Source: Chrysomallon squamiferum
Lineage: Eukaryota > Mollusca > Gastropoda > Neomphalida > Peltospiridae
Length of the DNA: 64,000 bases
Direction of reading: 5' to 3'
Assembly (NCBI GenBank): GCA_012295275.1
Contig: CM022677.1
Location: 25,144,121 to 25,208,120, forward strand
Shown here: in pieces, positions 13,601-27,189 of the stretch
How positions within the stretch are numbered: position 1 is the first letter of the stretch
Layout: each line of letters begins with the position of its first letter
Position numbers and translations under genes: made by a program
Notes under the pieces: model-generated
The model's database searches: none
What the model saw: the letters and a program-made list of their open reading frames with translations, nothing else
Told to the model about the DNA's origin: nothing

Positions 13601-16600
13601 AATCCTGATTTTTTCACTGCTGTCATTTTGGGGGCGTGAAATGACAGATTTGGGTTCACTGCATGTCGCTGCTGGTTGTACAGCTCCCAAAAATGTGATT
13701 AAAAATTGCTATGCTTGTTTTGTTTTGGTCTCAAATGCCCGAATATAAAAGATTTACCTTCATCATGGCTAAACGTCGTCACTATCATTGCATTCTGTTG
13801 TAAAATTGCATGTTGTCACCAGTCTATATATCCCACTACCTCTTCAATCAATGAGTTCATCTTCATAAAGAATCCAGACCTGATGTTATTCATTTATTTT
13901 ATAATAATAACCATGTTCTTTCAACCTTGTTACCTATATGTTTTTGATGTTACTATCAAAATAACAGAATGACAGAAGCAAGTGGAAAAAAAAAAAAAAA
14001 AAAAAAATATATATATAGTGGTGTAACATTCTTTGTAAGTCCGCGAATGTCTCTGCAGTAATGTATGTTCTGTATTCATCAGATGAAGGTAATATTTTAC
14101 ATTATGGCTTCTGAGAGCAAACAAAGTAAGTATATCACTTTTTATCAAACTTGGAGATAGTAATGCACTGATACTCAATATACAGTATGTACACACTGAT
14201 GTATAACACACATGTATAACACACACACAAATTCGCACAACAAACTCACACACACAGACTCACAAACATGCGCACACACACATACATTCATACATACATA
14301 TATTGTACAGTTTGACGAGTAATATATTGATATATTATACACATTATGATGGATGATACATTCATTTGTAATATACAACAATACATGTAAACAACTATTA
14401 TATTGATATATAATTCATATACTGACATGTAACATACACACATACATTTAATAAACAAACTGATACATTATGCATGTACTTAAATACACTCATAAACTAT
14501 AAGCATATATATATTTTTCAGCGTTACCTTTGTTCTTTTTTAGAATGCTGGGGAACTTAAAAATCACTTACCATTTGACTAAATGTCTGGCTAAATTCAA
14601 GCATTCAGATATATTCTTACCTTAAAAACAAAAACAGTCTAATAAGTAAATACACATTTAGAATCTCTTATACACTATTGTCATAAATCATTATTATTAT
14701 TATTATTTATAAAATGTATTTATAAATTATTAAAAATAGTATATTTGAAAAATATTTTTATAAATTATCTTTGTCAGTGTCTATATAATGGATAATTATT
14801 TGAGTTTAAAATGTTTTATATTACATCCATATGTGGGAACACTATGAATTGAATTAAACTATTCAGTGAAGCCTGTATGTATAGATAGTGTGAAGAAATT
14901 TGTGTTTAAAGATACTGTAACTAAATTTGTATGTAAAAATAGTGTAATGAACTTGAAGTTTATATAAAAATAGTGTAACTAAACTAGCATATGAAGATAT
15001 TTTAACTAAACTGATATGTAAAGACATTGTAACTGAACGTGTATGTGAAGATAGTGTAATTAAACTTGTATGTAAAGACAGTCTAATTAAACTTGTATGT
15101 AAGGACAGTGTAATTAAACTTGTATATGAACAGTGTAATTAAACTTGTATGTAAGGACAGTGTAATTAAACTTGGTGTAATTAAACTTGTATATAAAGAC
15201 AGTGTAATTAAACTTGTATGTAAGGACAGTGTAATTAAACTTGTATGTAAAGACAGTGTAACTAAACTTGTATATAAAAACAGTGTAATTAAACTTGTAT
15301 GTAAGGACAGTGTAATTAAACTTGTATGTAAAGACAGTGTAACTAAACTTGTATATAAAAACAGTGTAATTAAACTTGTATGTAAGGACAGTGTAATTAA
15401 ACTTGTATGTAAGGACAGTGTAATTAAAGTTGGATGTAAAGACATTGTAATTAAACTTGTATGTAAGGACAGTGTAATTAAACTTGTATGTAAAGACAGT
15501 GTAATTAAACTTGTATGTGAAGACAGTGTAACTAAACTTGTATGTAAGGACAGTGTAACTAAACTTGTATGTGAAGACAGTGTAACTAAACTTGTATGTA
15601 ACGACAGTGTAATTAAACTTGTATGCAAAGACAGTGTAATTAAACTTGTATGTGAAGACAGTGTAACTAAACTTGTATGTAACGACAGTGTAATTAAACT
15701 TGTATGTAAAGACATTGTCATATAACTTGTATATATATATATATAAATGATAACATAACTAGTATGTAAAGTGTAATTAAACTTGTATATATATATATAT
15801 AAAAACAATGATGTAACTAATATGTAAAGACAGTGAAATTAAACTTGTATATATATATATATATATATAAAAAAACATAACCAATATGTAAAGACATTGT
15901 AATTAAACTTGTACATATGTACAAAAACAATGACGTAACTAATATGTAAAGACAGTGAAATTAAACTAGTATGTAAAGGGTAATTAAATTTGTACATATA
16001 TATACAAAAACAATGACATAACTAATAATGTAGACAGTGAAATTAAACTAGTATGTAAAGGGTAATTAAACTTGTACATATATATACAAAAACATAACTA
16101 ATATGTAAAGACAGTGAAATTACACTTGTTGTTTACAGTGCACTCAGACATGAACCAAGGGCTGACACACTTGGGTTAGAGCTGTCCACTGAGAGAGATA
16201 CAGAATGTTGAATGTTTTGTTAGCGAGGTAATGGCTATGTTTACTCCTTGTCTCTTGTGACAGACACGTAGGTTGGTTGCGGTACTTAACTTTTCTTCTT
16301 GCTTATCAGCTTGACAGACTGTGTTCATTTAAAATGTCAGTTTCTAAAGAATTATTTATTTAATTTATTTAGTTACTCATTCATTTGTTTATTTATTTAT
16401 TTATTCCATTTATTTATTTGTTTTAATACGTTTATCGTTGGATATGTAGTAACACTTGGGCTTACTAAAAAAAACTGATCATTCCCCTGCAAATTCCTAA
16501 CTAGAGTAAATTACTGTTGTTAATACAATCTCCCGTGACTATTAATTAAATATGGCACAATGCAAACACACATTCTTTTCCTTCTAGCTTGCTTAAGAGT

Positions 16601-18608
16601 TCTCATAAAAAAAACCCCAGAAAAATGTATTAACTTTTCTAAACGTTCTTGTACAAACAGATCTATATAATTATTTTATAAATATACTATCATACAAGTA
16701 GGACAGTGTTCTGTTTAGTAAATGTTCTTGTTATATTAAATATTTTGTAAAATGTCCTCATGGGAAGAGAGCACTATAATAGCACTGTCTGGACCAGGTT
16801 TATCTGTATAATGTCAGAAACAGTTTTAAGAGTGTTCTTCTTCAAATAGAAACATAATTATCAACCAAGCATTTAGTAAATTTTCACGAAAGTCTGTCAT
16901 AAAGTAAAGGGTAAACAAGTCATTATTAATAATACTCTGTCTTAACTCTGCAGTAAATAACCATGTTTATTTTGATTTGATTGTTTAGTAAATAAACTGT
17001 GCACACCTAATTGATTCTGTGGTAAATACACAGTGACATGAATGTTTATTAAATAGTGATGTAATCATTACTTGATTCTTTAGTAAAAAAAAGGTTTTAT
17101 ATGTGCTCATTTTTTTTTTTTTTTTTTTTTATTTTTTTTATTAAATAATAATGAATGTATTGTCTTGCTTATTTGGTAAATAACAATTTATTTACAATGA
17201 GTAGATTCTTTTTGTAAATAATAATGTATGCATTTGTAATTTAATTTAAATAAATTTTTTTTTAAATATACAGAAAGAAAAGAACATTTTCACTGCTGTA
17301 GTTTCTAGGTCTGATTTAATCTCTGAATCTTGCTTGATGCAGTTAAAAACAGCTAAAGATACCTTCGGCTTTGCACATCTAACTCAAATTCACATTTTGA
17401 CACATACTGCACTTCAGTGTACTAAAACCAATTACAATAAATGATTTATAACTAAATCTGAGTTTATCACATTTCCACCTACCTTGAGTTTGTCACACTG
17501 TAGTATTTACGGTAATTCATTTAAAATTAAACTTGAATTTCTCACATAATAAAAAGTCTACGTACAAAATATATTTGTATCCTGTCATGAGTATTTGTCT
17601 GTATCTGTTAACAAAACTCAATGAGGAAGGATGAGATACAGGCTCAGATTAGAACTAGCAGATTGCATGGGTAGTTAGTTATCCCATTCTAAATCTGTGC
17701 TCACTGAAGTTTTGACAGTAGAAGTTTGTGGCTAATTTAATGATCATGTAGATCAAGTGAGTAGACTCTGATGCTGTTAGTATAGTTACTTGATGCTGCT
17801 AAATGAAATCATCTTGCTGCTGCTGCTGCTGCTGCTGCTAGACTGTCTTCTGTTTCTGCACAATGATGACTGAACATGCTAATATCTGGTGTGACTTCAT
17901 TTCTTTCATGTTCCCTAAAGATTTGTTAGTCATTTCTTTCCTGTTCCCTAATGATCCATTAGTCATTTCTTTCCTGTTCTCTAATGATCCATTAGTCATT
18001 TCTTTCCTGCTTGTAACAAATAATTTCTTTCTTGCTAAATACTATCTAGCCACTTCTTTCCTCTTTTCTTGACTAGTAATGTACTTTGTTTTCTAATGAT
18101 TCACATGTAATTTCTTTCCTGTTTTATTTTGACTGTCTAGTTGTGTTGATAAGAACTGCATTGTTACTGTTATGTGTAATTTCTTTCCTGTTTGGTAATA
18201 TCTGTTTAGTTGTGTGCTAAGAAATGTATTGTTATTTTTATGCATTTACTCGAGAAAATATTTACTTTAGACATTTGTTTACATCATCATCAGCACTGTC
18301 ACCATCATCAGCACTGTCACCATCACCAGCACTGTCACCATCATCGGCAGCATCAACATGCAGTCAAAGTGTTTGGAGACAGATACAGCCTGTTCTTTAC
18401 AAATCCTGTTGTCATGAAGATCTGTCAGACAGTCTCTTTCCAGTGCTCACTTTATTCATCTCTGTTATCTCACTGGACTTTCTTCAGAAAGAGTTTACAG
18501 ACAGTGATACATATTGTCCATTGGAGCCAGCATGCATTTTTATGTGTAGTATGTGTGTATGTGTGTATATTTATGTATGTATGTGTATGTATACATATAT
18601 TTAGGCTG

Positions 18609-18650
<42 letters not shown>

Positions 18651-19805
18651 TAGTATGTATTTATTAATTTCATATGTTTATACATCAAATTATTATTTTT
18701 ATTATTATTAGTAGTAGTAGTAGTAGTAATACTTCTATATACTAATATTATTATTATTCTGCTCTTGTTTAATAATATCATTTACATTACTTATTTCTTT
18801 TTCAACCGTTTTACGTTTGTACTCGTGTATATTTAAACACTTAAACCAGTGTGACAGGTGTGTGTGTATTTACAATTGTTACTCAGTACACATCTACAGA
18901 CCTCTAATCTGCATATTTCTGTATAACCACACACTCTCATACATTTACATACCACTCTGTTTTTTAATCTAATACATCATGCATTTACACATCTCACAGG
19001 CTATTTACATATTTATATACGTGCATGCATGCAAGCAGGGTTCAGATTTTACCAACATGTTGTCCTTATTACCTTGAATCCTCAAAATCTACACAGTATC
19101 TGTGTCAGTAAAATTGCATGCCTTTATCATAAATCTCGCCTCTGTGAGTCACCATCATGAGTGCAGTTTATACTGGGTAATACTCATGTGATAGACAGTT
19201 CATGGACTAAGGTTGTCATTGCATTCATTAATCAGGGATATATCTCTTTGTGTTTACTAGAAATGACACAGCAGTACAGAATTTGAAGAAAAAAAAAATA
19301 ACGTAACAAGCAAAAAGTTAGCTTGGCAGCATGCAGGTGTACAAAACTGCTGAGGGCTGTTTTGTTTTTTGCTGTTCATTTTTGTAATTTTTTATTTTTT
19401 ATTTTTTAGTTGCAAGTAATTTAAGTGTGTTTTTAATTAGTTATTGGATGTAAAACATCTTTAGTCAGTGCCAGCATCAACAAATGACTTCAGTGAAAAC
19501 TTGATAAAAATTAAAAGTTTTTTTGATACTCCTCTGTTTTGTCTTCATGCCCAAACTTGACTTGTCTGATGTTAAAGAAAAAAAAAAAAAAAAAAAGAAT
19601 TGGAATTTGATATCTGTGCACATATATATGATATACCTCACACCTGATTGTTTATATATATATTTATACATCTCACACTTGTATATATTTATATATCTGA
19701 CACTTGTATATATTTATATATCTGACACTTGAATATATATATATATATATCTGAAATCAGAGTTATATACATACATATATATATAAAATATATGCATTAA
19801 ACAAT

Positions 19806-19864
<59 letters not shown>

Positions 19865-19915
19865 ATTCTGATAAACAAGTGTATTTGTGTATTTACACAT
19901 CTTATTCTTATTATA

Positions 19916-19963
<48 letters not shown>

Positions 19964-20304
19964 TATTAACTTATATTATCATAATTACAAACGTTACTTT
20001 TTATTTATTACATTCTGTATTTAACACTATTATTTCTTTCATTCCTGTTTCTTTTTTTTTTTTTAAACTATTATTTTTATTATTATTTTATTTCAGATTT
20101 CTTGACGGAATAGAAGACAACCCTCTGACGTTGCTCCCGAATCGTAGACGCAGTCGACAGCGTCAGCCCGACAGACAGCACAGCGTTTCCCTTGATGACC
20201 CCAACTCTCCGGTTCTGGTGATCAGAACAAACACTCAGTCGCGTCATGTTCAGGACACACTAGAGGGCGCTCGCAAAGCTAACGATGAACTCTTTGAGTT
20301 GTGA
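10425..20304 (+). CDS. LYSMD1: LysM and putative peptidoglycan-binding domain-containing protein 1
   Basis: Three exons: 10425-10616, 12619-12899, 20097-20304 (stop TGA 20302-20304); 681 nt, 226 aa, phases 0 and 2. The LysM domain spans about residues 48-92 and is split by intron 1: [19 protein letters not shown] | [20 protein letters not shown], then HLLIPL. This matches the metazoan LYSMD1/2 LysM, which is not secreted; the upstream Gly-Tyr-Gly motif and the later [16 protein letters not shown] helix are also family features. The C-terminal [15 protein letters not shown] resembles the LYSMD1 tail rather than LYSMD2, and the length equals vertebrate LYSMD1 (227 aa as I recall it). There is no signal peptide or membrane segment, so it is expected to be intracellular; its ligand is not established. 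Intron 2 is 7.2 kb and contains a large minisatellite. The start is the first ATG of the open frame. Confidence 0.9.
10620..10660 (+). repeat. (ATA)n microsatellite starting at the LYSMD1 exon 1 donor
   Basis: The intron begins GTAAGTATAATAATAAT, so the trinucleotide run starts about eight bases inside the intron. Confidence 0.85.
13035..13200. repeat. TATAGA/TATA microsatellite
   Basis: Imperfect (GATATA)n/(TA)n tract in LYSMD1 intron 2. It produces spurious Ile/Tyr-rich reading frames. Confidence 0.85.
14880..16130. repeat. 27-bp minisatellite, roughly 40 units
   Basis: Unit close to GACAGTGTAATTAAACTTG plus TATGTAAG, most regular from 15050 to 15720 and degenerate on both sides; after 15720 a (TA)n insertion divides the units. 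Because 27 is divisible by three and the unit lacks stops in one frame on each strand, it gives long artificial reading frames on both strands. It lies in LYSMD1 intron 2. Confidence 0.9.
17895..18200. repeat. ~30-35-bp tandem repeat, TCATTTCTTTCCTG core
   Basis: About eight imperfect units carrying TTTCTTTCCTG and TAATGATCCATTAG in LYSMD1 intron 2. Pyrimidine-rich, no coding meaning seen. Confidence 0.7.
18284..18350. repeat. 18-bp (CACCATCATCAGCACTGT)n repeat
   Basis: Three to four copies in tandem, in LYSMD1 intron 2. Confidence 0.8.
19808..19970. repeat. (CT)n and (ATT)n microsatellites
   Basis: (CT)n from 19808 to 19855, then an (ATT)n run at 19911-19963, about 130 bases before the LYSMD1 exon 3 acceptor. 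Confidence 0.9.
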
Positions 20305-20779
20305 TAATTATTGTTCATTCCAGATATAATTTTATTTTTAACCAGTATATATATATATATCTATTTACTGACGCTTTTTCTTTTTTTCCATTCACAAACA
20401 GCTATCACTGAACACACTTCAAAAAATGAACTTGTTAAATTGGTATGGGGAAAATATGAATTAGTAATGATGATGATGATGATGATGATATTAATAATGC
20501 GTTGCTGATGATGTAATGATCGTTATGATGACAATGTTTTGTTTTTTAATTGAAATACAAACTGCTAATTCAGTTAAATGGTTAACACAGTTAAGATGTT
20601 TTAGTATTTGATATGAATCATTATTTAAATTTGTTGTTTTTGTAGCAAAACAGCATTTTTGTTCTGTCTCAAAAAGAAATAACAGAATGTCGTAAGGACA
20701 AAACAGACAAAAAGTAGGACATACAGACAACACACAACCACTAGGAAGCCCATACAAATCATACCAAAGTATATAGACA

Positions 20780-20925
20780 CAGAACAAAGACGATAACAGA
20801 CACAGACAGACAATAGGACATCACAGACATGTTACAGAGACAACAGGACATCATAGACATGTTACAGAGACAACAGGACATTATAGACATGTTACAGAGA
20901 CAATAGACAATACAGACCTCATGTT
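20780..20925. repeat. ~31-bp tandem repeat, 4-5 units
   Basis: Unit GACATGTTACAGAGACAACA then GGACATCATA, in the LYSMD1-HDHD2 intergenic region. Confidence 0.85.
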
Positions 20926-21614
20926 ACACAGTTTGACATCCAGACTTGTTACACAGACAGTTAACAGACAATGTGACATAGGAGATACAGAGTATATAGA
21001 TGTATGTAGTATGTATATGTATATAGATAATGTGTCATGTTACAGAGATATTTTTAAACTTTTTTTTTTTTTTTTTGTGTGTTTTGTGTCTGTGTACACA
21101 GTACTGTGTTTCTCAGTAAAGGAAATATTCAAATCTGTTTTATACAGAAAGAGAGATAAGTAGATAAACAAATAACATCTGATTTAGCCATGAAAACAAT
21201 TACACAGATGTGTCGACTGAACTATCCAGAAAAATAATTATGTAGATATTCAATATCTGCATTCATCTCTCTGTTTATCCATCTATCTACATATATTGAT
21301 AGATAGATATAGATATATAGATATATAGATATATGTTGCGGGTACATTAGTTTAGAATTTTATAAAGATGATGAGAGAAGTATGTCTTTCAAATGTTTCA
21401 ACAATCTAATTAGTGATACTTCAATTCTGAATCTGTGGTAGAATATTTTCTCACCGATGAAAATTGTTTTCAGTATAATTAAATTTAGTTTTGTTTTACT
21501 GGTTTGAGGGAAGTTACTGCTATTAATTATTAATTTTCTTCTTTTGATTAATTTCTTTCATCCTTTTATGCTTTAATTTCTTTTATCCTTTCTTTTAGGT
21601 TTTTTTTATTTATT

Positions 21615-21653
<39 letters not shown>

Positions 21654-24600
21654 TTTCTTGTGTCTGTCTCTCTCTGTTACGTATGTTTAGTCATTGTAAA
21701 TTTGCATTTAATTTGAATTCTTTTTTTTTTTTTTTGTATACATTGTAAAATTATTTTTTATAAAATTTATTAAATAATCTGAAAGGAACATTAGATACAA
21801 AACCATTGACAATATAACGCTTTATAAACAGATTATACCCTTGTCATTATAATTGCTATAGATAGCTCAAAACCACAAACAGTATGCTATATTTAATTTT
21901 TTAAATCCTTGACATTATAACATTAAAAGTTTATATAAATAGTTAACTGCATGGCTTACATTATAAATATTTAAAACCCTTAATGAAAAGACTGATATTA
22001 TAAATAGCTTAAACCCTTTACAGGATAACTATTTAAGAAATGCCTAAAACCACAGACAATATAAATATGTCATAAATTGAAGAGTTATATCATCAAGGAT
22101 TTAAGGTGGGTTTTTTTTTGTAACACGAATTATAAATAACCAAAAACCACAGACAGCATAACTAGGCCTGTGTTGTAAATATCTTAAAAACTGGACGGTC
22201 TAAGTTGTATATATAAATCCCCAAACAAAACCAGATATCTTGTAAATTTCTTTAATTGTAGCAGCAGAACTGTTATAAATATTTCAAACCTGTGTCATTA
22301 TAATTATATTAGACATATTTAAAATCATGGACAACCTAAGCAGAGTAATCCCAAGGTTTATTTGGTTGGTTCGGATTATAACACAGTAATTTAATGTCCC
22401 AAATCACTTAATAATTTCAGTACTAAATTTGAAAGTGAAATTAAAAAAATATTTTATACGTTTGGGCATAAAACCAGTTACAACATAATATATATGTATA
22501 TTATTATTGTTTTGGGGGTTTTTTTTCATCAGAATTGTGGATACAAATGTTACCTTGTTAATCTCTGACAATAACCCATCTATTTTTTTTTTTTTTTGTC
22601 GTGGTGAAAACTAATGTGGTTATTATGTTTATATTTATCTCTAACAATGTGATGTTTTCTTTATTTATTTCTATTATTATTATTTTTATTTTTTTTATAC
22701 CTTTGTATTAAAATAAATATTTGATCTGACATCTTACAGATGATAATTCATGGTCAGTTTATTTCAGATAATTAAACTCTGTCCACTGTATTCTCTGACT
22801 CTGTTCATCCACTCAAAAGATAAAAACATATTCTTCGTTTTATTTATTTATTTACTTAATTAATAAGTGTTATTTTTTCTTTTGTGCTTTATTAATTAAA
22901 AAAATTTTATTAACATGTAATATACACTTGTATACTTATATACGTTACCCACAAAATACACTCATGTAAATAATGTGTTGTATAGCTTTATTTGTAACAT
23001 ACTTGTACTGTTACTGTAAAGTATGCTTTTGTACATAGGTCACAGTAGTGTGATATATTCTGGTATTGATTTGTATGATTATAGAGGGATAATTTGCATG
23101 TGTAATACATACACGTAATAAACACAAGCACTGATAGTTTCTGTATTTAGTCAGTATCAAAACTGTATTGTAAATAGATGTTAATTATATATGCAGTGAA
23201 TGTTATTTAAGTAGTTTAAATAAGAGCGTATGGTAGCAAATGATGTTTTTAATGTTTAGAAAATGGAGTACCGTTTCTCTGTTCTATGATTGTTAAATTA
23301 CGTTAACACAGACAATTACATCTCACTGCAAGGTTGTGGGTCATATCATTTTTAATTTAACTCAAAATGAAACCAGTAGATATATATTGTCAGTTAGCAT
23401 TTTCACATGCTTATTCATGTATTCAAATGCCAGACACAAAGTAACACACAGACGGAAAACCAACAAAATAAATTAACATGGATTGATTTTCCTAGTTCTG
23501 TTCGGTCTTTCTGTTAAAATATAAAAGTGTGCTGAGACCTTTTTCTTTTTTAAATTTGTTCCCACACACACACAGACAGACAGTGATGTCCCTTTCCAGA
23601 CTAAACAGCATCATGGGTAAGCTTTATTCCGAATGCAAGAAAATCTTATCACATTAAAGAACCATATTATCTGTCTAGGATACTATAAACTATAGCAAAT
23701 GTCTTCATTTTTTTTTAATCAGTCTTAGAAATTCTTTCAATGTTTAATTTACTGCTTGTATTATGACATTAATTTGCTTAATACTTTAGACAATATGTAT
23801 TTAAAAAAAAAAAAAAAATAAAATTTTATTTATTTATTGTTATTTAGCACATTATGTGAATAAATGTTTTCTCATCGATTTTAATTTTATTCAAAAAACA
23901 AAAATTAAAAAAATTAGTTATAATATATTATCAGATGTGTACCAGAATTATTAAATAGTAATAATACATTTATATTTATTATTATTATTACTATTTTAAA
24001 TGTCATTACAAAAACATGAAACTGATAATTTTTTAATCTAAGACATGGTTATTTAATATTATAATTCTATTATTACTGCTGTTATCATCATCAGTATCAG
24101 TAATATTGTTGTTGTTGCTGTTACAATTATTATTAATACTGTTATTTGTTATCTGCAGCAATGTTATTTTTGTTATCATTATTCTTAATAATGGCATTGT
24201 TATTATTCAGTGAAAATTATTCTCAACATATAAAAAAGAATACCTAACAATTAGTACAATTCTTGTTTTAATCAAAATAATACTGATTTTTATTTTTCTT
24301 CAGAAAATGGGGTGTGTAAAAAAAAATCAATTAAACTAAAATATTTTAAAATAAAACATTTTATTATTATTCTTTTTTTTATTCATTTTTATCAAGGTCA
24401 TAACTGAAATCTTTTCAAAAGTAAATTTAACTTTTTAAATTTTTTTATTATTATTTTTTTAACAGTTTTTCTTTACACTTCTATAAACAATAAACTATAA
24501 ACCAACAAACAGAACATTTTAAAATACTTAATAACAGCACAAAACTGTGTTACTTAATTGGGGTGTGGTGTACTGATGCTGTTTAATGTAACCATAACAA

Positions 24601-25065
24601 CAATAACTTTATCTCCTGGGGAGGATATTAAAGCAGGCTGGGGACTTTTGATGTGACATGTATGTCATTTTTATTTAAATGATATATGTTTGTTGTTGTT
24701 TTTTTTTCTTCTGGGGGAATTTTCATTATTATTATTATTATTATTATTAAATATATATATAATTATTATTATGAAATGTATGTACTTTTGAAAATCCTAA
24801 TTGTCAAAAAGAACAAAAAAACAAACACGCAATAAACTTCCTTGATTATTTTTTGTTGTATTTGAAACTTATTTGTTTAGAGCACAAATACTTGTCTACT
24901 TATCCTCCTGTTTAACACATGTATCCATGTTTCCATGGAGATATACATGTACAATAGATAATCTGTCATGTGACTGAAAGCTCGAAATGTCAGAAGTATT
25001 ATGATAGGTTTAACAGTTTAACATAAAAAAAACAGTTTGAAGTGAAGTTAATAAACTTGCCATCA

Positions 25066-25071
25066 TTTATT
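25066..25071 (-). promoter_or_regulatory. Candidate polyadenylation signal of HDHD2
   Basis: TTTATT on the plus strand reads AATAAA on the gene strand, 62 bases past the HDHD2 stop codon. Confidence 0.5.
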
Positions 25072-25132
25072 TTTGTTTCCAATCATCTCTAAGCAGACAT
25101 ATTTAAAGTACTGTTGTTTCCATGGCGATGTG

Positions 25133-27128
25133 TTATAAGAGATAATCTATGATGTAACTGACAGCTTCAGAAAAGTCATTAACCACTTTGTGTGGGGGAG
25201 GGCTGATCTTTTTCTCATCTCCTTCCCGATATTTACCTTGTAATAATAAAAAAAAAAAAAAAATATATAAAAATAAAATAAAATCAGACATTAAATATCT
25301 GTGCAAACATACAAAGTACCACTCCCTTCTGTTGTTCACATCTACAATATCAAACAGCGTAAAGTATCATATCTGTAAGTATTAAATAGTATAGTTTAAT
25401 ATCTAGAAGTATTAAACAGTATAGTTTAATATTTACAAGTATTAAACAGTGCACAAACAGCTACTAGTATTAAACATGCATAGTTTAATATCTACTAATA
25501 TTAAACAACAGTTAATATCTTCAAGTATTAAATAGTGTAAAGCTTAAAGTGTGAACCAGTGTATAGTTTAATATCTACAAGTATAGGTGTGTGTATAGTT
25601 TTTCATCACAAATGTTAAACAGGGGACAGTATTATATCTGAAATATGTTAGTGTAAGTTCATCATGTGATTAGATAAACTGGTTTACAAAGTGCAAGTTA
25701 TTCAGCATTTTACATAAAAAGAAATAATTTACCAGTCTTCACCAGAATTCCCAGCATCCCACTTTCCTGGGCACCACCTATATCGTTTTGAACATCCTAA
25801 ATAAAAAATAAAAAAAGTTGTAGAAAAATTACCTAATGTTTTCTTATTTATGGATTTATACTGTCATTATTTAAACTCACACGAGAACTCAAATACTTTA
25901 GTATGAACACATTTGTTTTCAGCATCAGATTTGAGAGCAAAATTTGGATACCTCAGTAAAAAAAGAAATATATTCACTATGAAACATAAAAAATCTCAGA
26001 TATTTTCATTTTCATTATGAAGTCTAGAGAAAATTCAAACCTGTTTTCCTTTTCTAAAATCACTACTGATTAGAAAAAATTCTGAAAACAAGTAAGAAAC
26101 TTCCATTTCCTATCAATATATTTTCAAAACTTGAACATAATCACTATAAAAACTAGTAATAAAATTCTATTATTTTTCACTGAACTCGTATGCAAACGTA
26201 ACAAGTAACAAAAACTGATATATTCCTAATTTAAATATATGTAATAATGATTACATATTTATATCAGTACATGAACTCGTATGAAAACAAACGTAATCAC
26301 TATGAATTCATAGGAAAACTTGAATACTTCTGCTAGAAAAAACTAATAAAATATATGTCATAATGATTATATGATTGTATCATATATTTATATCAGTACA
26401 TGAACTCGTATGAAAACAAACGTAATCACTATAAGTTGGTAAGAAAACTCGAATACTTCTGCTAGGCAGTAAGAAATAAGAAACTGACATCTCCAATCAT
26501 GACACACTCTTGAGGCTGGCAGTCAAACTGAGTGATGGCTGACAGGAAAAAAGATTTCTCAGGCTTGCCCACAATCACTGACTGTACACTGGCTGCGTAT
26601 TCCAAAGCTTCAACAAATGGTCCTGGAGAAACAGTTACACATTAACATATACAGCAATGTAACATTTACAGTCATTCATTCTGGTATGTATATCTTACAC
26701 TGGACTGAGATATGTAACTAAACCAAGAAAAGAATATGTAGTGTTACAGTAAATACAAAATTTTCTAAAAAACAAAAATTGAAAAAATATAAACTGTATC
26801 TGTTTATTATTATCAGAGAGAGAGAGAGAGGAGAGAGAAACAAATATTATGCAAACATATAACTAAGAGAAAGAATATGTAGTGTTACAATAAGTACAAA
26901 ATTTTCTAAAAAGAATTGAAAAAATATAAACCCTATCTGTTTATTATTATCAGAGAGAGAGAGAGAGAGAGAAACAGAGATCTGTTTATTATTAGAGAGA
27001 GAGAGACAGAGAGAGAGAAACAAATATATACAAACATTATAACTAAGAGAAAGAATATGTAGTGTTACAATAAGTACAAAATTTTCTAAAAAAAAATTGA
27101 AAAAATATAAACTGTATCTGTTTATTAT

Positions 27129-27189
<61 letters not shown>

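Larger units (their letters stand above)
20305..25132. other. Convergent intergenic region between LYSMD1 and HDHD2
   Basis: 4.8 kb with no convincing coding region. It includes a ~31-bp array at 20780-20920 (GACATGTTACAGAGACAACAG), (TTTA)n at 21606-21657, scattered copies of AAACCACAGACA-like words between 21860 and 22330, and short ATT/TA tracts near 23980 and 24727. Confidence 0.6.

Noticed and set aside
15083-15808. Long minus-strand frame of SLHTSLITL repeats (241 aa) and its plus-strand partner
   Set aside because: Produced by a 27-bp noncoding minisatellite inside LYSMD1 intron 2; no start context, domain or codon structure.
10425-20304. Calling the LysM gene LYSMD2
   Set aside because: The LysM domain fits both paralogues, but the C-terminal DELFEL-type end and total length fit LYSMD1 better.
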